Positions 1-5,797 of a stretch of 13,126 bases of DNA are shown piece after piece. A program made the position numbers and the translations under genes. Under the pieces are notes generated by a model, which made no database searches, had not been told where the DNA came from, and saw only the letters and a program-made list of their open reading frames with translations. The stretch lies in NCBI GenBank assembly GCA_017413145.1, contig JAFPUX010000472.1, positions 1-13,126 of the forward strand, written 5' to 3'. How positions within the stretch are numbered: position 1 is the stretch's first letter; each line of letters begins with the position of its first letter. Source of the stretch: Kiritimatiellia bacterium. GTDB taxonomy: Bacteria; Verrucomicrobiota; Kiritimatiellia; RFP12; UBA3636.

Positions 1-384
1 CGCGGCGTCCTCCGCGAGCACGGCCGCGGAGAGCGCCTTGCGCCAGTCGGAGCGCGTGCCGAACGCGCGCGCCTCGCGGGCGCGGAGCGCCGCGCGCTCC
101 TTGTCGTGGCCGGGGCCGGCGAGGCGCCGCAGGAGCAGCCGGTAGGGCGCGCGGGAGAAGGGGTCGAGGCGGACCGCCTCCTCGAACGCGGCGCGCGCCT
201 CCGCGTCCGTCTTCGGGGACGAAGAAAGCGAGAGGCCCTGGGCTGCGTGCGCCAAGGCCTCTGCGAGCGTTTCGTCCGCGTCTGCGAGCTTGCCGGGTTC
301 CGCCGGGTCCGCCGCGGCGGCGGACAGGGCGAAGGCGAACAGGAGCGGGAGCCACGCCGGACGGGGGCGGCGGGGGGAGCCCAT
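1..384 (-). CDS. Exported TPR-like protein, 3' end outside window
   Basis: The first 128 codons are visible; the frame is open to base 1, so the C-terminus is missing. The N-terminus is a clear signal peptide: a basic stretch (RRPRPAW, residues 5-11), a hydrophobic core LPLLFAFALSAAAA (12-25) and a likely signal-peptidase I site before DPAE. Residues about 56-85 read like a tetratricopeptide-type helix pair (EARAAFEEAVRLDP, then a second helix). The rest is Ala/Arg/Glu-rich helix. It probably acts in the periplasm or at the cell surface as a scaffold; no catalytic motif is seen. It begins 13 nt after the stop of the small ribosomal-protein gene and no separate promoter is visible, so the two are probably co-transcribed. 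The start has no good Shine-Dalgarno sequence. Substrate and partner are unknown. Confidence 0.7.
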   Translation of the reverse strand, partial: MGSPRRPRPAWLPLLFAFALSAAAADPAEPGKLADADETLAEALAHAAQGLSLSSSPKTDAEARAAFEEAVRLDPFSRAPYRLLLRRLAGPGHDKERAALRAREARAFGTRSDWRKALSAAVLAEDAA

Positions 385-397
385 CGCGCGCCGGCGC

Positions 398-487
398 CTA
401 CTTGGTCTTGTGACGCTCAAGCTTGATGCGCTTGTCGTGCTTGTGCTTGGACATCTTGGCGCGGCGCTTCTTCTTGATGGAACCCAT
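398..487 (-). CDS. Small basic ribosomal protein, mS38/bS22-like (AURKAIP1/COX24 domain)
   Basis: A 29-residue peptide, almost wholly basic, beginning MGSIKKKRRAKMSKHKH and ending ERHKTK. The MGS-(V)IKKRR-x-x-M-x-K-x-KH-x-K pattern is that of the AURKAIP1/COX24 C-terminal domain, shared by mitochondrial mS38 and the very short bacterial proteins such as mycobacterial bS22. From family knowledge it should sit in the small ribosomal subunit near the decoding region. The start is fixed by a strong Shine-Dalgarno AAAAGGAG 9 nt upstream and by the family's conserved MGS start. A promoter about 90 bases upstream gives a leader of around 80 nt. Genes this short are usually missed; a much longer frame continues upstream in phase, but that part is only the antisense of the PHP gene. 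The exported TPR-like protein follows 13 nt downstream. Confidence 0.8.
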   Translation of the reverse strand: MGSIKKKRRAKMSKHKHDKRIKLERHKTK

Positions 488-574
488 GTCGGGACGCTCC
501 TTTTCGGGATTTGTTTTCGTGGTTGCGCGGGGCGGCTCGCGCCGCGTGCCCGCGGTTGTCTGGAACGGGCGTGG

Positions 575-603
575 AGTATAGGCGAATCGTCCGCGCAAGT
601 CCA
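575..603 (-). promoter_or_regulatory. Promoter of the ribosomal-peptide operon
   Basis: On the minus strand, TGGACT (603-598) and TATACT (580-575) are separated by 17 bp. The predicted start lies near 568, giving a leader of about 80 nt before the ATG at 487, with AAAAGGAG as Shine-Dalgarno. It differs from most other promoters here: there is no TGN extension and the transcript has a real leader. Confidence 0.55.
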
Positions 604-636
604 GCGGAAAAACGCGGCCGCGCGCGAAGAGGGCGG

Positions 637-666
637 TTGAACCGATCCGCGCCGCTGTGGTATCAT
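637..666 (+). promoter_or_regulatory. Leaderless-type promoter of the PHP gene
   Basis: TTGAAC (637-642), 18 bp, then TGG-TATCAT (-10 at 661-666), then 7 nt and the ATG at 674. Transcription should start at or next to the A of the start codon. No Shine-Dalgarno is present upstream of the ATG, as expected for a leaderless mRNA. Confidence 0.6.
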
Positions 667-673
667 TGCCCGC

Positions 674-2275
674 ATGAAGACAACGTCCGTCCGTTCCGTC
701 CCCGCCGCGCCCGGCGCGGTCCGCCCTTCCTGGGCGAAGGTCGCCTCCCATTCGCACATGGTCCGCTCCCAGAGGATCTCCCAGGAGGAGTCGACCGCCC
801 AGCTCATGGCGTGGGAGAGGCGCCACGGCGTCCGCGCGATCGGCATGGGCTCGCCCTGGACCGCCGCCAACGCGCGCATCTACGGCCACTGGGAGCTGGT
901 GGAGCGCGACCGCTACTTCGCGGGCCTGCTCTCCGACGCCGAGCGCGAGGAGGCGCTCGGACGCGAGGACGTCGAGGGCGCCGTCCGCGCCGCGAACGAG
1001 GCCGCCGCGGGCGAGACCTTCCACTACCTCGACAACGAGACGCCCAAGCAGCGCTACGGCCACATGTGGCACGTCGGCTTCGAGCTGCAGGTCCCCGCGT
1101 GGCACGACTACGACCAGGACCGGCGCGCGTGCTACTGCGACCTCGACCCGGTCGAGGACCCCAACCCGCTCGACCCGCGCGGCGCGCACTACCGCCGCAC
1201 CTACTCCGAGATCGTCGCGCGCCAGCGCGCCGCCGGCGCGATCTCCGTCTGGGCGCACCCGACGAGCTGGTGGTGGTGGGAGGGGAAGTTCGTCACGAAC
1301 ATCGCCGCCGCGATGCCGCCGAACCTCTACGCCGACGGCTTCCTCGACGGCCTCACGGTCCAGGGCTACGACGCCTTCCACCGCGACTACCAGGCGCTGT
1401 GGTTCGAGCTGCTGGACCGCGGCTGGCGCGTCCCGGGCTTCTCCGAGCTCGACCTCTGCCCCGGCTGCGGCGGCGACGGCGCCTCGCTCTTCAGCTGCAT
1501 CCCCGGCCCCGACCGCGCGCCGACGATGCCCGAGATGCTCGCCGCCTTCCGCGCCGCGCGCCACTCGATGTCGAGCGGCCCCTACCTGACGCTCGAGGTC
1601 GACGGCGCGCCGCAGGGCTCGGAGATTTCCTCCGGCGCCGGCGTCGCGCACCGCGCGGTCGTCGAAGCCTGGCCCGCGCCCGGCGAGTCCGTCCTCTCGC
1701 GCGTCGAACTGCTCGGCCCCGGCGGCGCCGTCCTCGCCTGCGCGGAGAACGTCCCCGGCGGCTCGGTCGAATTCGACGTCGAAGGCGACGCCAACGGCGG
1801 CTGGCTCGTCGCGCGCGCCTTCGGCGAGAAGGACGGCGACTACGCGGCGAAGCGCCAGCAGGAGGTGCGCCACTGCGCGCTCACGAACCCCGTCCGCCTC
1901 CTCGCGCCGCACGCGCCGCGCCCGGCCGCGGTCCGCACGCAGGTGCGGCTCAATCCCGGCTCCTCCGCCGGCGCGCCGTTGCGTCTCGTCGCGGCGGACG
2001 GCACCGAGCTCTGGTCGCGCGCGCTCCCCGCGGAGGGTCTCGACTTCGACGCCGCGCCGACCGCGCGCCTGAAAATCGGACGTCCCGGCGGCGCGCCGCC
2101 GCGCGTCCTGCCGCTCGCGGCCGCGAACCGCCGCGTCCGCGCGCTCATGGACTGCCTCGCGGACGGACGCTTCCTGGAAGACTTCCACGGCCTCGAACCG
2201 GGGCAGGTTCCCGTCGCGGCCTTCCGGCTCGACGAAGTCCCCGAAGCGCTGGCCTCGCTCGAACTCGACGCGTAG
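674..2275 (+). CDS. Divergent PHP-fold metallohydrolase, CehA/McbA type
   Basis: A 533-residue protein without a signal peptide. The N-terminal half (about 20-265) follows the PHP plan of CehA/McbA-type hydrolases: SHSHM (25-29) in place of HxHT, GVRAIGMGSPW (52-62) where the family has the TDHN strand, YGHMWHVG (128-135), WAHP (193-196), and LLDRGWRVPGFSELD (246-260) where the family has a GxSDxH-like ligand motif. Residues about 285-315 (FRAARHSMSSGPYLTLEVDG) match the segment that follows the PHP barrel in that family. The rest is a beta-rich tail. Members are metal-dependent phosphoesterases or hydrolases of varied substrates. Here the TDH and terminal DxH ligands appear replaced, so metal number or activity may be altered. 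The start is set by the promoter 7 nt upstream. It is transcribed alone, divergent from the ribosomal-peptide operon. Substrate unknown; family placement rests on motif order. Confidence 0.7.
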   Translation: MKTTSVRSVPAAPGAVRPSWAKVASHSHMVRSQRISQEESTAQLMAWERRHGVRAIGMGSPWTAANARIYGHWELVERDRYFAGLLSDAEREEALGREDVEGAVRAANEAAAGETFHYLDNETPKQRYGHMWHVGFELQVPAWHDYDQDRRACYCDLDPVEDPNPLDPRGAHYRRTYSEIVARQRAAGAISVWAHPTSWWWWEGKFVTNIAAAMPPNLYADGFLDGLTVQGYDAFHRDYQALWFELLDRGWRVPGFSELDLCPGCGGDGASLFSCIPGPDRAPTMPEMLAAFRAARHSMSSGPYLTLEVDGAPQGSEISSGAGVAHRAVVEAWPAPGESVLSRVELLGPGGAVLACAENVPGGSVEFDVEGDANGGWLVARAFGEKDGDYAAKRQQEVRHCALTNPVRLLAPHAPRPAAVRTQVRLNPGSSAGAPLRLVAADGTELWSRALPAEGLDFDAAPTARLKIGRPGGAPPRVLPLAAANRRVRALMDCLADGRFLEDFHGLEPGQVPVAAFRLDEVPEALASLELDA

Positions 2276-2278
2276 CCG

Positions 2279-2304
2279 CGCGCCGCGATTCGTCTTGCGG
2301 CGCG
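2279..2304 (+). other. GC hairpin after the PHP gene, overlapping the next -35 box
   Basis: CGCGCCGC (2279-2286) and GCGGCGCG (2297-2304) form a perfect 8-bp stem with a 10-nt loop, 3 nt after the PHP stop codon. There is no T-tract, so it is not a canonical terminator. The right arm overlaps the -35 box TTGCGG (2295-2300) of the next gene. It might end PHP transcripts weakly or simply reflect GC-rich sequence. Confidence 0.35.
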
Positions 2305-2323
2305 GCGCGGATTGGCGTAGAAT
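2295..2323 (+). promoter_or_regulatory. Leaderless-type promoter of the NAGS-like gene
   Basis: TTGCGG (2295-2300), 17 bp, TAGAAT (2318-2323), 7 nt, ATG at 2331. This decides the start: the in-frame TTG at 2295 is the -35 box and the ATG at 2322 overlaps the -10 box, so translation should begin at 2331. Here the three bases before the -10 are GCG, not TGN. Confidence 0.65.
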
Positions 2324-2330
2324 GCGCGCC

Positions 2331-2855
2331 ATGCAAAACGACGCCGGCTCCCCTTTCGCCATCCGTCCCGCGCGCTACGAGGACGCGCGGCCGGTCTACG
2401 CGCTGATCCGCGCCAACTCGGACACGTTGCTCGTGCGTTCGCTGAGCAACGTGCTGGAGCATCTCGACCGCTTCCTCGTCGCGGAGGCGGCGGACGGTTC
2501 GATCGTCGGAACGGTCTGCTACGGGCTGTGGCCGGAAATCGGCGACGAACTGCGCACGAGCGCGGAGCTGCAGTCCGTCTGCGTGGACGCCGCGTGGCGG
2601 CGCCGCGGGGTCGGCAAGAAAATCGTCGAAGCGCAGATCGCGCGGCTCCGCGCGCTGCACGTCGGGCAGATCGTCGTGCTCACCTACGCGGTCGAATTCT
2701 TCGCGGGGCTGGGCTTCCGCGAGATCGACAAGCACGCGATCATGTACAAGCTCTACACGGGCTGCATGAACTGTCCGAAGCACGACGATCCGTTCACGTG
2801 CCCCGAGCGCGCGATGGCGCTCCAGATCCGCGGCGCGGACGAAAAATCCGCTTGA
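2331..2855 (+). CDS. GNAT acetyltransferase, ArgA/NAGS-like (short N-acetylglutamate synthase)
   Basis: A 174-residue single GNAT domain. IRPARYEDARPVYALI (11-26) is the first strand and helix. AELQSVCVDAAWRRRGVGKK (78-97) holds beta-4 and the acetyl-CoA pyrophosphate loop (RRRGVGK). VVLTYAVEFFAGLGFREIDK (115-134) is the usual C-terminal part. The tail GCMNCPKHDDPFTCPERAMA (144-163) resembles the C-x-x-CP...C-x-E-x-AM ending of the compact N-acetylglutamate synthases that carry out the first step of arginine synthesis (acetyl-CoA plus glutamate) in bacteria lacking the kinase-fused enzyme. No other arginine gene lies nearby, so the specific function is family inference; another amino-acid acetyltransferase is possible. 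It is transcribed from its own leaderless promoter. Its stop codon lies inside the -35 box of the following tRNA promoter. Confidence 0.75.
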   Translation: MQNDAGSPFAIRPARYEDARPVYALIRANSDTLLVRSLSNVLEHLDRFLVAEAADGSIVGTVCYGLWPEIGDELRTSAELQSVCVDAAWRRRGVGKKIVEAQIARLRALHVGQIVVLTYAVEFFAGLGFREIDKHAIMYKLYTGCMNCPKHDDPFTCPERAMALQIRGADEKSA

Positions 2856-2880
2856 CTCCGCCACGGGCTTTTGCTAGATT
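2852..2880 (+). promoter_or_regulatory. Promoter of tRNA-Ala
   Basis: TTGACT (2852-2857), 17 bp, then TGC-TAGATT (-10 at 2875-2880). Predicted transcription start near 2887-2888, about 14 nt before the mature tRNA. The -35 box contains the TGA stop of the upstream acetyltransferase gene. Confidence 0.65.
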
Positions 2881-2901
2881 CATCCGCCGTCGACCGCACA
2901 C

Positions 2902-2977
2902 GGGGCTATAGCTCAGTTGGTAGAGCGTCTGAATGGCATTCAGAAGGTCAGGAGTTCGAACCTCCTTAGCTCCACCA
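2902..2977 (+). tRNA. tRNA-Ala (anticodon GGC)
   Basis: A complete 76-nt cloverleaf. The acceptor GGGGCTA (2902-2908) pairs with TAGCTCC, with one G-U pair. The D arm is GCTC...GAGC. The anticodon stem TCTGA/TCAGA encloses loop ATGGCAT with anticodon GGC, which reads GCC alanine codons. The T arm is AGGAG-TTCGAAC-CTCCT. The discriminator is A and CCA is encoded. No intron. It has its own promoter and two hairpins downstream. Confidence 0.97.
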
Positions 2978-2998
2978 AGGTTTCCGAAGCGAAACCTT
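2977..2998 (+). other. Hairpin at the tRNA 3' end
   Basis: AAGGTTTC (2977-2984) and GAAACCTT (2991-2998) form a perfect 8-bp stem with a 6-nt loop (CGAAGC), starting at the last base of the tRNA CCA. There is no T-tract, so it is more likely a 3' processing or stability element than a terminator. Confidence 0.45.
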
Positions 2999-3022
2999 GA
3001 CCCTGCGGAAGACGCACAGAAG

Positions 3023-3045
3023 ACGGTCGGGCATCGCCCGGCCGT
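3023..3045 (+). terminator. Probable terminator of the tRNA transcript
   Basis: ACGGTCGGGC (3023-3032), loop ATC, GCCCGGCCGT (3036-3045): a 10-bp stem with one G-U pair, followed by TCTCGTATT, which is T-rich but not a run of T. It lies 46 bases after the tRNA and is the best terminator candidate for it. Confidence 0.5.
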
Positions 3046-3377
3046 TCTCGTATTCCGAAAACGCGCGAAAAGCCCAACAAATCGGGGTGTTTTTGAAGTT
3101 GCACCCTCGCGCGAACATACAACGGAACATAGGTCGCCCGCTGTCGTTTTGTGGAGAGAGAGAGACCGGAGAAGCCCCGAAAACGGCCTTGAACTATTGC
3201 AATCCTCTCTCCACCCGATTTTGAAGGGCAAGTGACCTTTTCGCCTTTATCCCGCGCGTTTCCAAAGGATTGCGAAAGATGCGTTCTTCAAAACGAAATC
3301 TTTTGAGAGAGAGAGAGCATACTTGGGTTGGACATTCGCTTCATGACTTCTGACCTGCGGGAACGCATGGAGCGGCT
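3046..3377. other. Gene-free stretch with lower GC, two (GA)6 tracts and an inverted repeat
   Basis: I see no convincing protein gene in these 332 bases; the frames that cross them start inside the tRNA or lack family features. The stretch is visibly less GC-rich than its surroundings. It holds (GA)6 at 3154-3165 and again at 3305-3316, the second followed by one more G. An inverted repeat, GTGGAGAGAG (3151-3160) with CTCTCTCCAC (3205-3214), could close a stem over 44 nt. A small RNA or the leftover of a lost insertion would both fit; neither is shown. Confidence 0.5.
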
Positions 3378-3860
3378 TCAAACTTCCTTGTAGTAGGGAC
3401 AGATGTTGGCGAAGGCGCCGTCCTTCATGCGGAAGCCGCGGGGGATGGTTCCGAGCTGCTGAAAGCCGAGTCGCTCGTAGAGGTGGCGGGCGTGGACGTT
3501 GCCTTCGACCACCGCGTTGAACTGCAGGATTCCGAAGCCGTGCGCCTTCGCCTGCGCGAGGCAGTCCAGGACGAGCTTTTCGCCAAGATGTCGTCCGCGG
3601 CAAAGGGAGCGCACGGCGTAGCTCGCGTTTGCGATGTGGCCGCAGCGCCCGACGTTGTTCGGATGGAGGATGTAGAGGCCGAGAATCGCTCCGTCGTCGT
3701 CGACCGCCACGCCGGCGTGGGTTTGCGAGGCGAAGAACGCCGCGCCCGATTCGGGTGTCAGCGGCTCTTCCTGCGGGAAGGCGTCGCCCGCCTCCACGAC
3801 TTCGTTCCACGTCTCGATCATTCCCGGCAGGTCCCCCGGGGCGTATTGTCGGATGTTCAT
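3378..3860 (-). CDS. GNAT family N-acetyltransferase
   Basis: A 160-residue GNAT domain that transfers acetyl from acetyl-CoA to an unknown small-molecule or peptide amine. Visible blocks: LPGMIETWNEVVEAGDAFPQ (11-30), GLYILHPNNVGRCGHIANAS (61-80), the acetyl-CoA loop RGRHLGEK (88-95), GILQFNAVVEGNVHARHLYE (110-129) and the ending CPYY. This block order is that of a common, highly conserved bacterial GNAT subfamily of unassigned substrate. The start at 3860 is chosen because a -10 box lies 7 nt upstream on the minus strand; a longer in-frame start at 3962 would run through the promoter and the hairpin. It is a single-gene unit downstream of, and in the same direction as, the ABC operon. No terminator is evident after its stop. 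Confidence 0.85.
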   Translation of the reverse strand: MNIRQYAPGDLPGMIETWNEVVEAGDAFPQEEPLTPESGAAFFASQTHAGVAVDDDGAILGLYILHPNNVGRCGHIANASYAVRSLCRGRHLGEKLVLDCLAQAKAHGFGILQFNAVVEGNVHARHLYERLGFQQLGTIPRGFRMKDGAFANICPYYKEV

Positions 3861-3867
3861 GCTCGAA

Positions 3868-3897
3868 AGTCTACCACGGACGCCGCGTCCGCGGCAA
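3868..3897 (-). promoter_or_regulatory. Leaderless-type promoter of the GNAT gene
   Basis: On the minus strand: TTGCCG (3897-3892), 18 bp, TGG-TAGACT (-10 at 3873-3868), 7 nt, ATG at 3860. The -35 box lies 1 bp beyond the 3899-3932 hairpin. No Shine-Dalgarno precedes the ATG. Confidence 0.6.
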
Positions 3898-3898
3898 G

Positions 3899-3932
3899 GG
3901 CGCGTGGCGGGGTTGCCACCCCGCCACGCGCC
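3899..3932 (-). terminator. Strong GC hairpin after the ABC operon
   Basis: A perfect 15-bp stem: GGCGCGTGGCGGGGT (3899-3913) against ACCCCGCCACGCGCC (3918-3932), with a 4-nt loop. It lies 50 bases past the stop of the ABC operon and just before the -35 box of the GNAT gene, where a terminator is expected. There is no U-tract after it on the minus strand, so it is not a textbook intrinsic terminator. It could also be a dispersed palindromic repeat or protect the mRNA end. Confidence 0.5.
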
Positions 3933-3982
3933 GACGAAGCGCCAGAGCCGCCGCGGACGCAAACAGAATCGTCAGCCGGGCT

Positions 3983-5797
3983 TCAGGACAGGAGGTCGTT
4001 CGTCGCCTCGTCCTCGTACTGGCGGGTGTACAACCGGTAGTAGTGCCCCTTTTGGTCGAGCAGCTGCCGGTGCGTGCCTCGCTCGACGATTTTGCCGTTC
4101 CGGACGACGAGGATCCGGTCGGCGTTCCGGATGGTCGAGAGACGATGGGCAATCACCAGCGAGGTCCGGCCGCGGATCGCCGTTTTCATGGCGTCCTGGA
4201 TCTTCCGCTCCGTGAGCGTGTCGACGGAGGCGGTCGCCTCGTCGAGCACCAGGATGCGGGGATCCGCCAGAATGGCCCGCGCGAAGGACAGCAACTGCTT
4301 CTCGCCGGTGGACAGCAGGTCGCCGCCTTCGCCGACGTCCGTGTCCAGGCCCTTTTCCATCCGGGCCACCACTTCGTCCGCGGAAACCAGCGCCAGGGCG
4401 CGCCGGACGTCCTCCTCCGTCGCGTCCGGGTTGCCGTAGAGCAGGTTCTCCCGGATGGTGCCGGAGAACAGGTGCGGAGTCTGGAGCACGTAGCCGATGG
4501 CACTGTGGAGCCAGAGCTGGCTCCGCTCTCGGGCGTCGCGCCCGTCGATCAGCACGCGGCCGGACGTCGGCTCGAAGAAGCGGCAGACGAGGTTCACCAG
4601 CGTGCTCTTGCCGGCGCCGGTCTCGCCGACGATGGCGAGGTTGGTGCCGAAGGGGATGTCCAGGCTGAAGTGATCGAGCACGAGCTCGTCGCCGTCGGGG
4701 TAGCGGAAGGACACGTCCTCGAAGGCGATGTCCCCGCGGATCGGCTCCCAGTTCTCCTTCTTCGGCGAAAAACTGTCGCCGTATCTCTCGATCACCTCGG
4801 GGGCGTCCGTGACGTCGGACCGCGTGGCGAGGAGCCGCGTCAGGCGCTCGATGTTCACCTGGGTCGTGATGACGTCGGAGATGGCGTCCACGATCCAGCG
4901 GACGGGCTCCATCATGCCCTGCGCGTAGCTCATGAACAGGGAGAACGTGCCCACCTCGGACGCGCGGAGGAAACCGCCCTGCCACAGGACGATCGCGAGC
5001 GCCAGGGAGGAGGCGAGGTTCATCGTGACTGCGAAGGCGCCGCGCAGGCGGGCCGCTCGGATGCCCGTCTTCTTGATTTCGGAGGTGTCCTTCACGAAAT
5101 CGTCCGCCATCCGGTCCTCGATCACCAGCGTCTTGATCGTCTTCGCGCCGGTGATGCCCTCGTTGAAGTCGCCGGTGATCCGGCTGTTCAGCTCCCGGAT
5201 CCGGCGGTTGGCCTCCATCAGCTTCTTCTGGAACAGGGCGTACAGGACCACGATCAGTGGCAGAATCAGCATGACCAGAAGCGCCAGCCGCGCGTTGACC
5301 GCCAGCATGACCGCCAGCGCGCCGACGAGGAAGGTCGCGTGCCAGACGCATTCCATCAGGCTCCAGGAGACCAGCGTGCCGATGCGGCCCGTGTCGCTCA
5401 TGACCCGGGAATGGATCCAGCCGACGCCGTGCCGGTTGAAGTAGTCGAAGGAGAGCGTCTGCAGGTGGTTGAACGCGGCCGCGCGCAGGTCGCGGTTCAC
5501 CCGGACCTCCGTGGAAATGGCGTAGCTGCCGGCGATGAAGTTCATCGCGGAGGAGAACAGGATTCCCGCCAGATAGAGCGCGACGAACGCCGGCATCGTG
5601 TCCAGCGTGCGGCCGCCGATGAAGTGGTCCAGCGCGTATTTCTGCAGGAGCGGCAGCCCGATGTCCATCACCGAGCCGAACAGCCCGCAGACGATCATCG
5701 TCAGCAGGGCCTTCCGGTATTTCCGCACGAGCGGTACGAGGCGCGGAATGCCGAAGAACGGCAGGGACGCGGCCGTATTGTCCGTGTCTTCCGTCAT
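3983..5797 (-). CDS. ABC exporter half-transporter, catalytic-site subunit
   Basis: A 604-residue type IV ABC exporter half: a transmembrane domain (about 25-310; hydrophobic segments near 30-50, 70-92, 145-190 and 255-275) fused to a nucleotide-binding domain. The NBD has Walker A GETGAGKST (391-399), Q-loop Q439, signature LSTGE (495-499), Walker B ILVLDE with catalytic Glu520, D-loop SVD, and switch His551. The signature deviates from LSGGQ while Walker B is intact. The partner shows the reverse, so the two should form a heterodimer with one active and one degenerate ATP site, as in TM287/288, BmrCD and LmrCD. It sits in the inner membrane and probably exports a drug, lipid or peptide; the substrate cannot be told. 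Its ATG overlaps the partner's TGA by 4 bp, with GGAGG 7 nt upstream. Confidence 0.93.
   Translation of the reverse strand: MTEDTDNTAASLPFFGIPRLVPLVRKYRKALLTMIVCGLFGSVMDIGLPLLQKYALDHFIGGRTLDTMPAFVALYLAGILFSSAMNFIAGSYAISTEVRVNRDLRAAAFNHLQTLSFDYFNRHGVGWIHSRVMSDTGRIGTLVSWSLMECVWHATFLVGALAVMLAVNARLALLVMLILPLIVVLYALFQKKLMEANRRIRELNSRITGDFNEGITGAKTIKTLVIEDRMADDFVKDTSEIKKTGIRAARLRGAFAVTMNLASSLALAIVLWQGGFLRASEVGTFSLFMSYAQGMMEPVRWIVDAISDVITTQVNIERLTRLLATRSDVTDAPEVIERYGDSFSPKKENWEPIRGDIAFEDVSFRYPDGDELVLDHFSLDIPFGTNLAIVGETGAGKSTLVNLVCRFFEPTSGRVLIDGRDARERSQLWLHSAIGYVLQTPHLFSGTIRENLLYGNPDATEEDVRRALALVSADEVVARMEKGLDTDVGEGGDLLSTGEKQLLSFARAILADPRILVLDEATASVDTLTERKIQDAMKTAIRGRTSLVIAHRLSTIRNADRILVVRNGKIVERGTHRQLLDQKGHYYRLYTRQYEDEATNDLLS

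Noticed and set aside
488..2362. Very long minus-strand frame upstream of and in phase with the 29-codon ribosomal gene
   Set aside because: It is antisense to the PHP gene with the Arg/Ala/Glu-rich composition typical of GC-rich shadows; only the last 29 codons, with their own Shine-Dalgarno, are real.
511..2406. 631-codon plus-strand frame over the PHP gene
   Set aside because: Arg/Pro-rich low-complexity translation in another frame of a gene with recognisable motifs; no domain features.
2933..3235. 100-codon frame starting in the tRNA anticodon arm
   Set aside because: Begins inside the tRNA, runs through two hairpins and a GA repeat, and shows no domain; a known kind of false call next to tRNA genes.
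3154..3316. GA repeats as part of a CRISPR or other array
   Set aside because: Only two copies of a simple dinucleotide tract, with no repeat-spacer periodicity.
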